In this document: positions 46,735-59,096 of the stretch, one piece after another
How the letters are laid out: each line of letters starts with the position of its first letter
Numbering within the stretch: position 1 is the stretch's first letter
Source: Omphiscola glabra
Lineage: Eukaryota; Mollusca; Gastropoda; Lymnaeidae
NCBI GenBank assembly: GCA_964017045.1
Contig: OZ024796.1
Coordinates: 26,103,010-26,167,009, forward strand
Reading direction: 5' to 3'
Length of the DNA: 64,000 nucleotides
The notes under the pieces: generated by a model
Told to the model about the DNA's origin: nothing
The model's input: only the letters and a program-made list of their open reading frames with translations
Databases searched by the model: none
Translations under genes and position numbers: made by a program

Positions 46735-47060
46735 TAACGCACGACTCACAGTCAGCAGACAACTCACTCACTCACAAAGAGCACTCAACTCACCCATATG
46801 CCACACGTGACTTACTAAAAAAACAGGTCACGATAGACTCACTCACTCACTCACACACAAAACGCCCATCGACTCACTCACAAACTTCGCGTAACAAACT
46901 CCAAAAACAGTACACATCTAACTCACAAAAATCATGCGACTCACTCACAAAAATTACACGACTCACTCACAAACCGCACACAACTCACTCGCACATCATA
47001 CGAATCACTCACAATCAGCACAACACTCACTCATACACACGCTACGGCTCACTCACCAGC
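46735..47060. repeat. Irregular ACTCACTCACAAA-type repeat
   Basis: Many imperfect copies of GACTCACTCACAAA separated by variable 8-20 bp spacers. The 189-codon plus frame over it is Thr-, His- and Ser-rich low-complexity sequence without a domain. Confidence 0.75.
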
Positions 47061-47533
47061 ACACTGCACACGACCCATTCACTGAGAGCACGGGACTCAG
47101 ACAGACACATCACCTGGAGACCTTTAACACCCATTAGCAGAATTCCTTCCCCAAGTTATAAATATGCCTGACTGGTCCCAGCATGGATGTGGCACGGAGC
47201 CTCGATTTGATTTACTCCACTACCACAAAGAGGTTTGCCTAGTCTAAAAAAATATATAAAACTAAATATATATAAACATAAAAACGTGAATCATTTGATG
47301 ACAAAACGCTGTTCTATATTACGAATGAGCACTAACAAATATGCAAATATATCGTCAGAATATAAATTGTGGCTCCTCGTTTATATATTTATTAACTTCT
47401 TTTAATGAATTAATAATTAATTGGGCTTTTTAAACGATGAAATCTAGAAGTACAAACTGGGGGTTTAGTTATCGTCAAAAGCCAGTTTTGACTCCGGACC
47501 GACGAATCCATTACAGTGATTTGGTAGAAAGAC
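47061..47533. other. Unassigned AT-rich stretch
   Basis: AT-rich at 47240-47430. Nothing recognised. Confidence 0.5.
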
Positions 47534-47818
47534 ATGGCGGAAGAGGAAAAAAACAACTCTTTTTTTTATTGCGCGGGAAAAATGTCTCGACGTCAATTTA
47601 TTAACCTTGGCCTACATCTTGCTCTGGCTTATGTTTGTTTGAAAAACCTGGCCACGACAGCTATTCATAGAAAGCGCATGGGGACCAACTTCCGTGCGAG
47701 TGAGTGTGCGTATTCCCTTCAGATAAAAAGTTGGCTTAATGGCCGGCTGATGATGATGAAGCTAGGCGCGGGGAGGGTGTGCAGATTCACGCGGTTTGAG
47801 AAACAGAGTCGAGGCTGA
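47534..47818 (+). pseudogene. Open frame of 94 codons, weak resemblance to a piggyBac transposase tail
   Basis: Starts MAEEEKNNSFFYC and continues KMSRRQFINLGLHLALAYVC. SRRQFIxxLGLxL loosely resembles the SRRxFLxxLGxxL segment near the end of piggyBac-like transposases, but no cysteine-rich C-terminus or DDD core is visible nearby. It could equally be a chance frame. Confidence 0.2.
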
Positions 47819-48984
47819 TGTAGAATCAGATAGGGCACCAGAGAACCCGTGTTTGGAGTCTGTAAAGGTTTCTGCGGGTGGGGGTGGAGAAACTACCTGA
47901 CTAATGACCTTGTCAAGTGCTCGTGATCCCGAGTGTCACGCGTGGGGCAAGGTCGTCTTCGGTAACAGTACTGTTAATCATGAGGTAAGTGTTCATTCAT
48001 TAGGTGTGCCGCAGGTCTGGATTTCCCTTGCTCTTCTCACCGAATCCTATGAAGTGGTTGATTTCTTGTGGAGGCGCTGCTACGGCCCTGGTACCGGGTA
48101 TGCTGACACGCCTGGTTGACGTCGATTCCGTGGAAGACGCCAATCTCAGAAGTGAACATACAGACAAAGGTGTGTAACTAAAAAAAACACAAAATCCCTA
48201 GACTACTGAGTTAATACCATATTACAACCAAGAAGAAGCCTCGGTTTCCAAGAAACGCTGCATTAAAATTTTCTCAACATTCTACATCCATCACGAGTAA
48301 TAAAAACAGTAAGGCAAAATAAAACATTACTGGCTGTCATCCTTTCCTGCCAACGCCACTGCCCCCCCCCCAACTGCACGTCTACTAACTCTCACCTGTA
48401 TTCTTAACTCATCGATAATACCCCCCCCCCTTTTTTCAACCCACCAAAAAAACCGCCCTCCCTTCACACTAAATGACAAGTTCATATGTTAGACTTAGAC
48501 ATTTCTTCGAATAAAACTCACCCAGTGTTATCTTATTTGGAAGATATTTTTGTTTCTTTTAGTGTCGCATCAATACTGGTCACATTTTTCTGAGACTCTT
48601 TCGACACCGCCTCGTCTATCACTTGGCGTTCGTGGCTCGAGTTCTTTTCGCGTAAAAGTATAACATGTTTTGTGGTGAGAACACCTTTAAACTTAGGCTG
48701 CAGCAGCACTCGGAAGACGAGCCCCCCATTATACCACGTTGCTCAACTAATAGGTATGCACAGGCCAACATTTCAGTCTGAGGGGAATCAGGTGTACACC
48801 TCAAGAGGGCTGGGGGAGGGTGTGTGGGTGGGTTGGGAGGGAGGGGAGAGGCTCAGGGTATAGGTGTGGGGGGGTCGTAGGCGCTTGCGAAACTCATAGA
48901 ATTGTGGAGGAAAAAGTATGGGGATGTAGGATAAGTTTCGATATTATTTCTTTAAGAGAAAACTTTAGATAATAGAGCTGACCC
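47819..48984. other. Unassigned stretch
   Basis: Frame 47904-48119 (+) has no recognisable domain. Poly(C) near 48362-48370 and 48421-48430. No gene supported. Confidence 0.5.
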
Positions 48985-49230
48985 AAGTGTAAATGCGGCT
49001 GTGTACATTACGATGGCACGGTATACGGCTGTGTACATTACTATGGCGCGTTAAGCGGCTGTGTACATTACGATGGCACGTTATGCGGCTGTGTACATTA
49101 CAATGGCACGTTATGCGGCTATGTATTTTAAAATGGCACGTTATGCGGATGTGTACATTACTATGGCACGTTATGCGGCTATGTACATTAAAATGGCACG
49201 TTATGCGGCTGTGTACATTACTATATGGCA
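48985..49230. repeat. 30-bp minisatellite (CGGCTGTGTACATTACGATG)
   Basis: About eight copies of CGGCTGTGTACATTACGATG plus GCACGTTATG. The period is divisible by three, so frames on both strands are open. Confidence 0.94.
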
Positions 49231-49768
49231 CGCCGTGTTTGCTTCGAAGTTTTATTTTCTCGTCCAGAAATGAATTCAAAATTTTGAAAATAAATCTTTC
49301 ACTCCCTAATAAACTCCACCTCAAAATATTGGTATAAATTCATAGTTGAATTCAAATTATTCCCCTTGTTATTGTGTGTTTAAATCGGTAATTTGTAATT
49401 TTGCCATTGCGATATTTAACGAGTTGCTTTCCTTTGTTTTTCATGGACGACTATTCGTTCCAAATTACCATTAAAACAATGAAATAAAATTTAAAGGTGT
49501 CTTTATTTGTTTTGGGGGTCTGTTGTGTATCTGCTTGATATAGTACATGTCTGTTGGATATAGATTTTGTGTGTGTCTGTGTCGGATGATTGCAGTGAGA
49601 ATCAAAATCTGATTCCGCCATCTTAGCATGTGGCTATCACATTTCATTATTGGATTATGGGTAGATTGTGTACCGGTGTTAAATTTTTTGTGTAATATCT
49701 TGTTTCGTTTCTTTTTCTTTTCTTCTGCCCCAAAACAGTTAAACATTTCAATGTTTCTTCGGTTACGG
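49231..49768. other. Unassigned stretch
   Basis: Nothing recognised. Confidence 0.5.
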
Positions 49769-50314
49769 CAGTGTTTTTCAACTTTAACAAAAAATTTGAA
49801 ATGAAAGTGAAACCCATGCACTGACACAAGGGTTTGTTCTATACCAATTAGGTATCCTTTCCAGGTGAACCCACTAGCTAAGTAATGCGTCACTGTGCTG
49901 ATGAGCTTTAAGATTCCTATCGACAATGCGACTCACATGACGCCGGTGCTGGCTGTAGCTCCAGTCGTCTCACATGACCCCAGTACTAGCTTTAGTTTCC
50001 GTCGACCGCTCCTAAAGTTTTGAGTTTTGGCCGTCAGCTATGGAATCGTCTAATTTTCTTTTCGTTAATTCGTTTGTCCATGGTCGCGCCAAAACAACAG
50101 TGTTTTGAAAAGTTAGTTCTAACGCTAAAGGCTCATTAGGACAACAGTGAAAGCAGTTATTAAGTAGACAAACAGCGACTAATTACTGCATAGTGCCCGT
50201 ACTGCCAGACTTGTTCCCTCGCGATTTCGGCGGTTATTTTTATATTTTTACTGGCCATCGTCGGAACCCTGTCTGGCGCTCACAAACCCGCGAAGCACCG
50301 GTTGACAAACACTG
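49769..50314. mobile_element. hAT-type non-autonomous element (546 bp)
   Basis: Ends CAGTGTTTTTCAACTTTAAC and CACCGGTTGACAAACACTG are inverted. Flanks GGTTACGG (49761-49768) and AGTTACGG (50315-50322) match at 7 of 8 positions. No transposase coding seen. The terminus style resembles that of 32901-33685 (GCACACCGGTTG), so the two may be related families. Confidence 0.82.
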
Positions 50315-51156
50315 AGTTACGGACAATAGAGGATTTCTGTGTTCCTCCTATTCCCTTCTCTTACTTTAGAATTAAACACGGGATCTTCCACGTGCGTCAC
50401 CGGCCACAGCGCGTCATTTCCGGTACTTTTTCATGAGAGTGTAGCCCCTCGAGATGACACCGACCCTGCGTCATCAGTCAAACTAAATTATCTAACGACA
50501 GAGAGCTTTACCTGGAGCCGACACCAAAAGAGCTCAGATGGCAATGTCTTGTTTCAACAATAATTGCGACAGTGTAAATAATAATAACGCCTTTGTTGTT
50601 TGGCTGTGTGACACAAACATGGACGTATCAGTTGGGGCACGTGGCGTCATCTCCTCCTTGAAGGTACGTGATTAAATAACACATTTTCTAAACATATAAT
50701 TTGTACTCCGTCTTGACCACTTAAAAAAACCCATGTATTTTCGAAAATAAACGAGCGGTTTGAGGACATCATTGGTCGCCGACATGACTTGGCTATGAAA
50801 CATGAATTAGATGACGATAAAGTGAATTGAAGAGAAAGAAAACAATTAAGATTGAAAGTATACTGTTTGTATAAAAAATTAAATATACTATCCGGTCTCC
50901 TTGATTAGCAATGCTTAACTTACGTGGCTCGAGTATAGCAGGATTAAAAAATTAATTATGAACTCTCCGGAAGTGGAAAAAGTGGGAGGTGTCCGGAAAC
51001 AAGTTACCCTGTTTTACAAAAATGTGGACGTACCCCATGCAATATATAAGTATTATTCTCTCATAAATCCAACATCATCCCACCACAAAAAAATAGTTTG
51101 TGGCAAAACCTCATTTAAAATCCTTTAAATACCATTGAAGCGACAAATATATCATG

Positions 51157-51192
<36 letters not shown>

Positions 51193-52149
51193 GTTTGGGG
51201 TGTGGCACACTAAAGTCCTTCCAGCTCCCGTCCCCATCCAAAACTTGCCGCAACACTTCAGTACACAATTCTGTGTTTGCGGGAATGCACGTCCTAAAAA
51301 TATCCTTGTTGCTTTTCTAACAGGTGAATAGACGGATTAAAATACAAATCGAAGATGTCTTAGAAGTAATTATGTCTGAGAGGTCTATTTACCCAATCTG
51401 TTCACTGATACACTTCTCGGGCTGTCCTAACAGCGCCATGGCCGCCACCTGACGGCAGGCGCCGCCATCCTTGTCCATCTATCGTCACATCCGCTGCATC
51501 ACCCGGCACGATGACGCTTAAGTCTCCGCTCGTGTTTACATAACAAGAAACTCCGGGGGCCAACACTCGCCATCTTATGGGTGTTGTTCCCCCCCCCCCC
51601 CCCAAAACCCTTTCCCGTCCGTGTGGAAGGGACCATGTTTGCAGGTTACAGTCTACCCATCCCTGGGCTGTGTTTTCGATAAGCTGACCTCAATCACAAA
51701 CACGGAGAGATGCAAACATGCAGAGTTTAAAAGAGTATAAGAGAAATTTTAATTTGCGATCATCGATTGGTTATTAAAGATCACACTTGAAACTTGTGTG
51801 GATTATATCATCGGCGCCGAACCATTTTTTCAGCGTATTTAGGTTAAATTAGGACGGCAGCCATATTTTTAAAAAATAATAAAAAATACAAACATAATTT
51901 AATAGAAAATAAAAAGTTCTACTACACTTCATTAAAGTCATCTAAAATCATTGTGATAGTCTTTGTTATAAGGGATGACGTATTTTAAGACGCTTTGCCC
52001 GCCTTCCACGTGCATGACCTCTTTCAAGTCGGTCCTGTGTTGGGGCGGCTAGAAAAAATATCCCTTTGATGATACTTTTGTTTACTATCATCCGTTTCTG
52101 TGGAACATGATAGAACAATCTAGAAAATGTGGGAAGCAGTAAGACTGTG
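50315..52149. other. Unassigned stretch including an (AT)n run
   Basis: (AT)n at about 51157-51191, poly(C) near 51590-51603. Frames at 50339-50563 and 51402-51605 lack domains. No gene supported. Confidence 0.5.
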
Positions 52150-52470
52150 TGTTCCATTTCCAGAATGATCATCTGAAACTGCCTATAAAAAGGGCTGACC
52201 GATAGAGAGGGGGAGATTTTCCTTTCCTTGATTACGAGGCATGCTATGTGTCATTATACTTTGTTGTGTGTAGAGATTCTTATTTCCTCGTACAATTTTG
52301 TGCTCATTGTATTTTTATATACAGTACCGGTACCAGCAAATCTGTAAGTTTATAATTTCAATCATATTTCACTTGCTGTTATTATTTAATTGAAGTTCAC
52401 AAATTAAAAGGTTATTAATTGTAATTAGCTCTGGCCTTGATTGTCGTATTTGGTATTATTTTTAAACGTT
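52150..52470 (+). mobile_element. LTR-like promoter/leader fragment, copy 1
   Basis: A TATA box (TATAAAA, 52184-52190), GTACCGGTACCAGC, a splice-donor-like GTAAGT (52344-52349) and TTAATTGTAATTAGCTCTGG occur in the same order at 58255-58600. The GTAAGT-to-AATTAGC spacing is 70 bp in both. It is consistent with the R-U5 or leader region of an LTR retrotransposon. Element ends not found. Confidence 0.5.
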
Positions 52471-53094
52471 GGTATCGTTCTTTATTATGGACTGTTTCTG
52501 AACGAGCCATAGACTAAAATTAAGAGATTAAATTCTCCATCAATAACGGTCCGTAATATCTTCTAAGACGGGGAAAACGTGGGGAGAGGGGGGGGGGGGG
52601 AATTAGATAAACCACTGATGTCACAAATTATAAAAATTCAATTTATTGGATGTTGAATGTGTCAATCTGGAAATTCTTTCGATTCCCATACAGTTATTCC
52701 GACACTGCAGCACTGGTTAGAGGAGGGTGGAACACGGAGTCGACAAAGGTATGACAGGTACGGGTGGAGGGGAGTTTGGGCGCCACAGTGGCGCAGGCCA
52801 AACATCCGGACCACAGGGCATGTTTTGACAACGCTCACGGTCTGCCAGGATGTCGTATTTATTTACTTTTACTTTTGGTTTCGAAATCGTAAAAAAATAA
52901 AAATAAAAAAATAAAAAATTAATAAATAAAAGCACGAATAAAAAAAAAAAGAAGAAGTTTTGAAGCACTACAACTACAACAATTATTCAACTTACTACAA
53001 CATTTTATCAACTAACAACAAATCGTTAACTCACTACAGCAATTCTTTGATAAACCCGACAGAATTAGGAAATTATTTAAGACGTTTAGCAAAG
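52471..53094. other. Unassigned stretch
   Basis: Poly(G) near 52588-52600. A-rich 52890-52960. No gene supported. Confidence 0.5.
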
Positions 53095-53655
53095 AGAATG
53101 TCACGAGACATTGACAATTTAACAAAGAGAAAGGGAATGTCGTGAGACAGTGAGAACATAAACAAAGAGAAAGGGAATGTCGTGAGACAGTGAGAACATA
53201 AACAAAGAGAAAGGGAATGTCGTGAGACAGTGAGGACATAAACAAAGAGAAAGGGAATGTCGTGAGACAGTGAGAACATAAACAAAGAGAAAGGGAATGT
53301 CGTGAGACAGTGATGACATAAACAAAGAGAAAGAGAATGTCGTGAGACAGTGAGAACATAAACAAAGAGAAAGGTAATGTCGTGAGACAGTGAGAACATA
53401 AACAAAGAGAAAGATAATGTCGTGAGACAGTGAGAACATAAACAAAGAGAAAGATAATGTCGTGAGACAGTGAGAACATAAACAAAGAGAAAGGTAATGT
53501 CGTGAGGCAGTGAGAACATAAACAAAGAGAAAGATAATGTCGTGAGACAGTGAGAACATAAACAAAGAGAAAGATAATGTCGTGAGACAGTGAGAACATA
53601 AACAAAGAGAAAGATAATGTCGTGAGACAGTGAGAACATAAACAAAGAGAAAGGG
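53095..53655. repeat. 40-bp minisatellite (GAGACAGTGAGAACATAAAC)
   Basis: About 14 copies of GAGACAGTGAGAACATAAAC plus AAAGAGAAAGGGAATGTCGT. The three minus frames are all open (about 195 codons), because no stop occurs in any frame of the unit. No protein is implied. Confidence 0.96.
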
Positions 53656-53764
53656 ACCATGGCAGTGATGTGATAAAAGACGTGACCAGGCGTCGCCTTT
53701 CAGCGAGCTGAAGATAAAAACATTAGCACACCTCCGATGTTGTAAAAGGCTGTGTTTTAGGCAT
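53656..53764. other. Short spacer between arrays
   Basis: Nothing recognised. Confidence 0.5.
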
Positions 53765-54145
53765 ACAATCTACCCCCACACCCTGACGATGCTATACAAT
53801 CTACCCACAAATTTCGACGATGCCATACAATATACCCACAAATTTCGACGATGCCATACAATCTACCCACAAATTTCGACGATGCCATACAATCTACCCA
53901 CAAATTTCGACGATGCCATACAATCTACCCACAAATTTCGACGATGCCATACAATCTACCCACAAATTTCGACGATGCCGTACAATCTACCCACAAATTT
54001 CGACGATGCCGTAAAATCTACCCACAAATTTCGACGATGCCGTACAATCTACCCACAAATTTCGACGATGCCATACAATCTACCCACAAATTTCGACGAT
54101 GCCGTACAATCTACCCACAAATTTCGACGATGCCGTACAATCACT
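53765..54145. repeat. 31-bp minisatellite (CTACCCACAAATTTCGACGA)
   Basis: About twelve copies of CTACCCACAAATTTCGACGA plus TGCCATACAAT, highly homogeneous. Confidence 0.96.
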
Positions 54146-54244
54146 CGCACATCTTGCTTGCCTTAAGTCTAGAGGATTTTCTGGGCTTGCACTCATTAAG
54201 GGGGGATTACAAAAGGATGGTTAGTTGAACATGCTGTATTCATT

Positions 54245-54735
54245 TGTCGATGCTTTCATATGTGGGTGCTTTCATACGTGGGTGCTTTCATACGTGGGTG
54301 CTTTCATGTGTGGGTGCTTTCATACGTGGGTGCTTTCATACGTGGGTGCTTTCATACGTGGGTGCTTTCATACGTGGGTGCTTTCATACGTGGGTGCTTT
54401 CATATGTGGGTGCTTTCATACGTGGGTGCTTTCATACGTGGGTGCTTTCATGTGTGGGTGCTTTCATACGTGGGTGCTTTCATACGTGGGTGCTTTCATA
54501 CGTGGGTGCTTTCATGTGTGGTTGCTTTCATACGTGGGTGCTTTCATACGTGGGTGCTTTCATACGTGGGTGCTTTCATACGTGGGTGCTTTCATACGTG
54601 GGTGCTTTCATACGTGGGTGCTTTCATACGTGGGTGCTTTCATACGTGGGTGCTTTCATACGTGGGTGCTTTCATACGTGGGTGCTTTCATACGTGGGTG
54701 CTTTCATACGTGGGTGCTTTCATGTGTTGCTCTTT
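54245..54735. repeat. 16-bp minisatellite GCTTTCATACGTGGGT
   Basis: About 31 copies, most carrying TACGTGGG. A minority have TGTGTGGG. All three plus frames open; artefactual. Confidence 0.96.
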
Positions 54736-55589
54736 TCAGGATAACAATTTAACACAAGCGCCTGGCAAATAATAGATTGAAGGCAAGTTCATTTAGTCGT
54801 TGCAATATTGGGGTACTATCATACGTTTGTCAAACCAGGTTCTAACGACATATGTTTCGTTGTCAAAAAGCTGTTAAAAATATTGATGGAGTTTCAGCGC
54901 CCACGTAATAAAATAGTCAAAAATATACTCTGTACTCCCCTGTGCTTCTTCTCACCCCACCCCCCTCTCCAGCGTTATTTCCTGTTTATCAACTCTGCAA
55001 ACACTAGATTGGTGCTGCATTGTTGATTGGAGTCGAAAGTCGCATAGCCCTCGAATCAAAGTGTGCAATCAATAATTACCCTATACCCCTGGTCTATGAC
55101 ATCACAATCACACGTGCAGTCACATCTCACACTGAAGCAATCGTGAGCTCATCAGTTGACCCCCCGTGACCTCCACGACCTCATTAGCACATACCTGATG
55201 CTTACCCCCCACCCCCAACCCCCTCCCTAAATCTATTATTCCGGACCCTGAGCCAAGATGGGAAGCATCCGTCATTACCGCGGCTACTTAGCCGGATAGT
55301 TGGTGTCACGCAAGAGATGGAGAAATACGTCACGGATTACTGCCAGCCCTGCCACAGGGAATTCCCTTACTGGTTAGATAGCAGATAGAGAAGTTGAACT
55401 CGTTCTGTTTATAATAAGCCAGATGTTGCCCCACACTATTGTTGCCAATAAAATGCCATTTACAGTTATGCAAGGGGCGTAAGCAGAAGATTCTCACCCG
55501 CCACAGAAACAATACTTGCGACCCAATGCTGCCTAGCAGTTTATGAGCGTGCTGTAACAATTCCATGGCATTTCCAATTCGTGTCTGTA
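54736..55589. other. Unassigned stretch
   Basis: No gene supported. C-rich near 55205-55230. Confidence 0.5.
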
Positions 55590-56515
55590 GCAGTTATATT
55601 TACAGTTACATTTTTACCAGTTATATATACACTTATATTTATAGCAGTTTTAAATACAATTGCATTTATAACAGTTATGTTTACGTTTACATTTATAACA
55701 GTTATATATACATTTACACTTACAACAGCTATATATACAATTACATTTATAACAGCTATATATACCGTTACATTTATACCAGCTATATATACATTTACAT
55801 TTATAACAGTTATTTATACAGTTACATTTATACCAGCTATATATACATTTACATTTATAACAGTTATTTATACCGTTACATTTATACCAGCTATATATAC
55901 ATTTACATTTATAACAGTTATTTATACCGTTACATTTATACCAGCTATATATACATTTACATTTATAACAGTTATTTATACAGTTACATTTATACCAGCT
56001 ATATATACATTTACATTTATAACAGTTATTTATACCGTTACATATATACCAGCTATATATACATTTACATTTATAACAGTTATTTATACAGTTACATTTA
56101 TACCAGCTATATATACATTTACATTTATAACAGTTATTTATACCGTTACATATATACCAGCTATATATACATTTACATTTATAACAGTTATTTATACAGT
56201 TACATTTATACCAGCTATATATACATTTACATTTATAACAGTTATTTATACAGTTACATTTATACCAGCTATATATACATTTACATTTATAACAGCTATA
56301 TATACCGTTACATTTATACCAGCTACATATACATTTACATTTATAACAGCTATTTATACCGTTACATTTATACCAGCTACATATACATTTACATTTATAA
56401 CAGCTATATATACCGTTACATTTATACCAGCTACATATACATTTACATTTATAACAGTTATTTATACCGTTACATTTATACCAGCTATATATATATTTAC
56501 ATTTATAACAGTTCA
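55590..56515. repeat. 54-bp minisatellite (27-bp half-units)
   Basis: About 17 copies containing TTACATTTATACCAGCTATA and CATTTATAACAGTTATTTAT. Each 54-bp unit is itself a diverged 27-bp dimer. The period is divisible by three, so frames of 317, 363 and 288 codons are open in two plus frames and on the minus strand. Simultaneous openness on both strands argues against protein coding. Confidence 0.96.
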
Positions 56516-57009
56516 TAACATTGGCTTTTACAATTTAATGACAGCTTTACCGCGGTGCTTTTCCCCCTCCATTCCGAAAGCTTCAGCTTTCAAACACATT
56601 CTTGGAAACAAAGAAAACATTTGTAATCTATTGATTTCCTTAAGCAAAGCTAACAAGAAAAGAATAAAATAAAACTTAATGACGCGCCGGTAAAATAATT
56701 AAAGGTAAACATTTTACCACTGTCAATCACCGACAGTGGGTGGAGCCAAAAAAAATAATAATAATTAAACATCAGGAATGGCTTTGTCTTAAAATGACAT
56801 TTCAACTATCCTGGTGTGGGTACCGCAGGTAAAAACTAAGCTGAACCCCCCCCCCCAGCTGGTGTTGTATCTCTGGTACTACAGCCCCCCCCCCCCCTTC
56901 CCTTTGGTCGGATCCCCTGTCTTCCGTTTTCGTTGATCCTCTTCCATCTTCAATCCTTTCTCACAGACGCTGAGAACTTACTCTAAGGGGAAACTATTAA
57001 GTTCATAAT
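56516..57009. other. Unassigned stretch
   Basis: Two poly(C) runs (near 56847-56857 and 56885-56897). No gene. Confidence 0.5.
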
Positions 57010-57345
57010 CGCTTAGCCATAATACAAACACTAGCCATAATACAAACACTAGCCGTAATACAAACACTAGCCATAATACAAACACTAGCCATAATACAAA
57101 CACTAGCCATAATACAAACACCAGCCATAATACAAACACCAGCCATAATACAAACACCAGCCATAATACAAACACTAGCCATAATACAAACACTAGCCAT
57201 AACACAAACACCAGCCATAATACAAACACCAGCCATAACACAAACACCAGCCATAATACAAACACCAGCCATAACACAAACACCAGCCATAACACAAACA
57301 CCAGCCGTAACACAAACACCAGCCATAACACAAACACTAGCTTGC
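57010..57345. repeat. 18-bp minisatellite ACAAACACTAGCCATAAT
   Basis: About 18 copies. CTAGCC/CCAGCC and AATAC/AACAC variants. The hydrophobic VFVLWL minus frames are artefacts. Confidence 0.95.
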
Positions 57346-58254
57346 TATAAAACACAACACGCCGCTTTGAAAAATCTCGCGTAACAATTTTGCTTCTGGT
57401 GTGGCTGCTTCATTTTTTCACAACCGGCCCTCCCCGTACTCAACATGTTTTATACGAATAGTACAGAGAGAGAGGGGGAAATAGCTGTCAGGTAGGGTGT
57501 AGGACCATATTGAAGAGCTTATTTTCAAAACGCTGTATCCACCATTTTTTAAAAAATGAAAAAACCTAACCATTTTGTAGAGCAAAACAGGTTCGTTTAG
57601 GACATGGTAAATTCTATGTACTAAACACATTATATTCCTATTTTATTCGTGTCTGAAAATGATTTAATCGTCTAAACGCTTTATTAATTTTTTGTAAAAA
57701 GTTGAATAATCTCAAATCCCCCAAAATGGATATACAGCATTTTGAAAATCAGCTCTCCATATGTAGACATATTGTTTATAAGCCGGCAGGTAGGATGTAA
57801 GACTGTCGGTGGGGCCCTTGTTTCAAATGCCGGTATATCATATAGAAACCGAGAAGTTAACCTTTTGCTTTCCTGTAGCACTTGGACACACCGGGTATTT
57901 TCTCAAAAAAAAAAAAAAAAAACCCAACAAAAAAACTGTCCTCGGGTTAGCCCTAGTATTAATAATAATAAAATAGTCTTCAAATTCCGTTTAAATAACA
58001 AGATATAAAAGAAAATCTCCAACATTTGTGGAAACCAACTTTTCTACATTGATTGTGTCATGTAGACGACGTGTTTACGTCATCTTGCCCCGTGAATGAA
58101 CTCTAGCTGACACAAGTTCGGTACCGCATTAGGGTGTGGCTAGCTAAATATAGTCTCTCTTGACCTTGTTTAAAACTAAATAAAATCTATAGTCTGTATC
58201 ATTAGAATTCTGTAAAAATATATATAAAAATCAGGAAAGGAAAACAATGTGTAA
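57346..58254. other. Unassigned stretch
   Basis: A-run near 57906-57920. No gene supported. Confidence 0.5.
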
Positions 58255-58600
58255 GAAATGTATTTGAAACAGACTATATAAATTGAGTGACAGGAAGGAA
58301 GTGAGAGATATTTTGGGCTATTGTTATTACGACAGAGCTTTGCTATACGAGACAGAGATTCTTTACTAACATTTGCTGAGTGGATTTTCTTTTCATCATT
58401 GTACCTATTTACAACATTGTACCATCTTCAACATTGTACCGGAACAAGCCAATCATTATACTGTAAGTCGATAGCTTTAATTTAATTCATTTTATTTTTG
58501 ATTTTGTAATTCATTATTAACTTTAAAAAATGTATTAATTGTAATTAGCCCTGGTTTAGGTATCGTATTCTTTGTTATTGTATTTAACATATTATGGTAC
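58255..58600 (+). mobile_element. LTR-like promoter/leader fragment, copy 2
   Basis: TATATAAA (58275-58282), GTACCGGAACAAGCCAAT, GTAAGT (58463-58468) and TTAATTGTAATTAGCCCTGG are collinear with 52150-52470. Sequence between the landmarks is diverged, so it is a related but not identical family. Confidence 0.5.
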
Positions 58601-58624
58601 CGTCTTTTGTTGTGTACTATTTTA

Positions 58625-58930
58625 GCCTACAGTGGCAGTATGAACAATTAGCATACCGTGGGCAGTATGAACTAGTAGCCTACCATGACAGCATGAACCA
58701 TTAGCCTATCGTGGGCAGTATGAACTATTAACCTATCGTGGGAAGTATGAACCTATCGTGGGCAGTATGAACTATTAACCTATCGTGGGAAGTATGAACC
58801 TATCGTGGGCAGTATGAACTATTAACCTATCATGGGCAGTATGAACTATTAACCTATCGTGGGAAGTATGAACCTATCGTGGGCAGTATGAACTATTAAC
58901 CTATCATGGGCAGTATGAACTATTAGGCTA
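58625..58930. repeat. 27/20-bp minisatellite (GGGCAGTATGAACTATTAAC)
   Basis: Alternating 27-bp (GGGCAGTATGAACTATTAAC plus CTATCGT) and 20-bp (GGGAAGTATGAACCTATCGT) units form a 47-bp higher-order repeat. Confidence 0.9.
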
Positions 58931-58959
58931 GCGATGACTTTTTCTCCACCAAATATTTT

Positions 58960-59096
58960 TAGAGCACTATCTATTTTTCTTCCTTGGCGCCCACGTCCAA
59001 TGATTTTTTCCCTTTTTTCGAAGACCGTTGTTGGCGCCCTAAGCCCACGGCGCCCTGGGCAACTGCCCGAGTTGCCGGTACCTTGAGCCGGCCCTG
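58960..59096 (-). mobile_element. Fragment of an element ending AGGGCCGGCTCAAGG
   Basis: On the minus strand it begins CAGGGCCGGCTCAAGGTACC and continues GGGCAGTTGCCCAGGGCGCC. This resembles one end of a widespread metazoan MITE type. The other end is absent and no target duplication is seen. Confidence 0.4.

Noticed and set aside
47534..47818. piggyBac transposase call
   Set aside because: Only a short SRRQFIxxLGLxL resemblance, with no catalytic region or cysteine-rich tail. Kept as a low-confidence entry, not as a finding.
53012..53660. Three minus frames of about 150-197 codons that look membrane-like (FLFVYVLTVSRH)
   Set aside because: All three frames of a 40-bp repeat are open, so hydrophobicity is incidental.
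55581..56672. 363-codon plus-strand frame (and overlapping 317- and 288-codon frames)
   Set aside because: Made almost wholly of a 54-bp tandem repeat, open on both strands, with no domain or splice structure.
56978..57355. Hydrophobic WLVFVL repeat resembling transmembrane segments
   Set aside because: 18-bp tandem repeat translation with no start context or flanking coding sequence.
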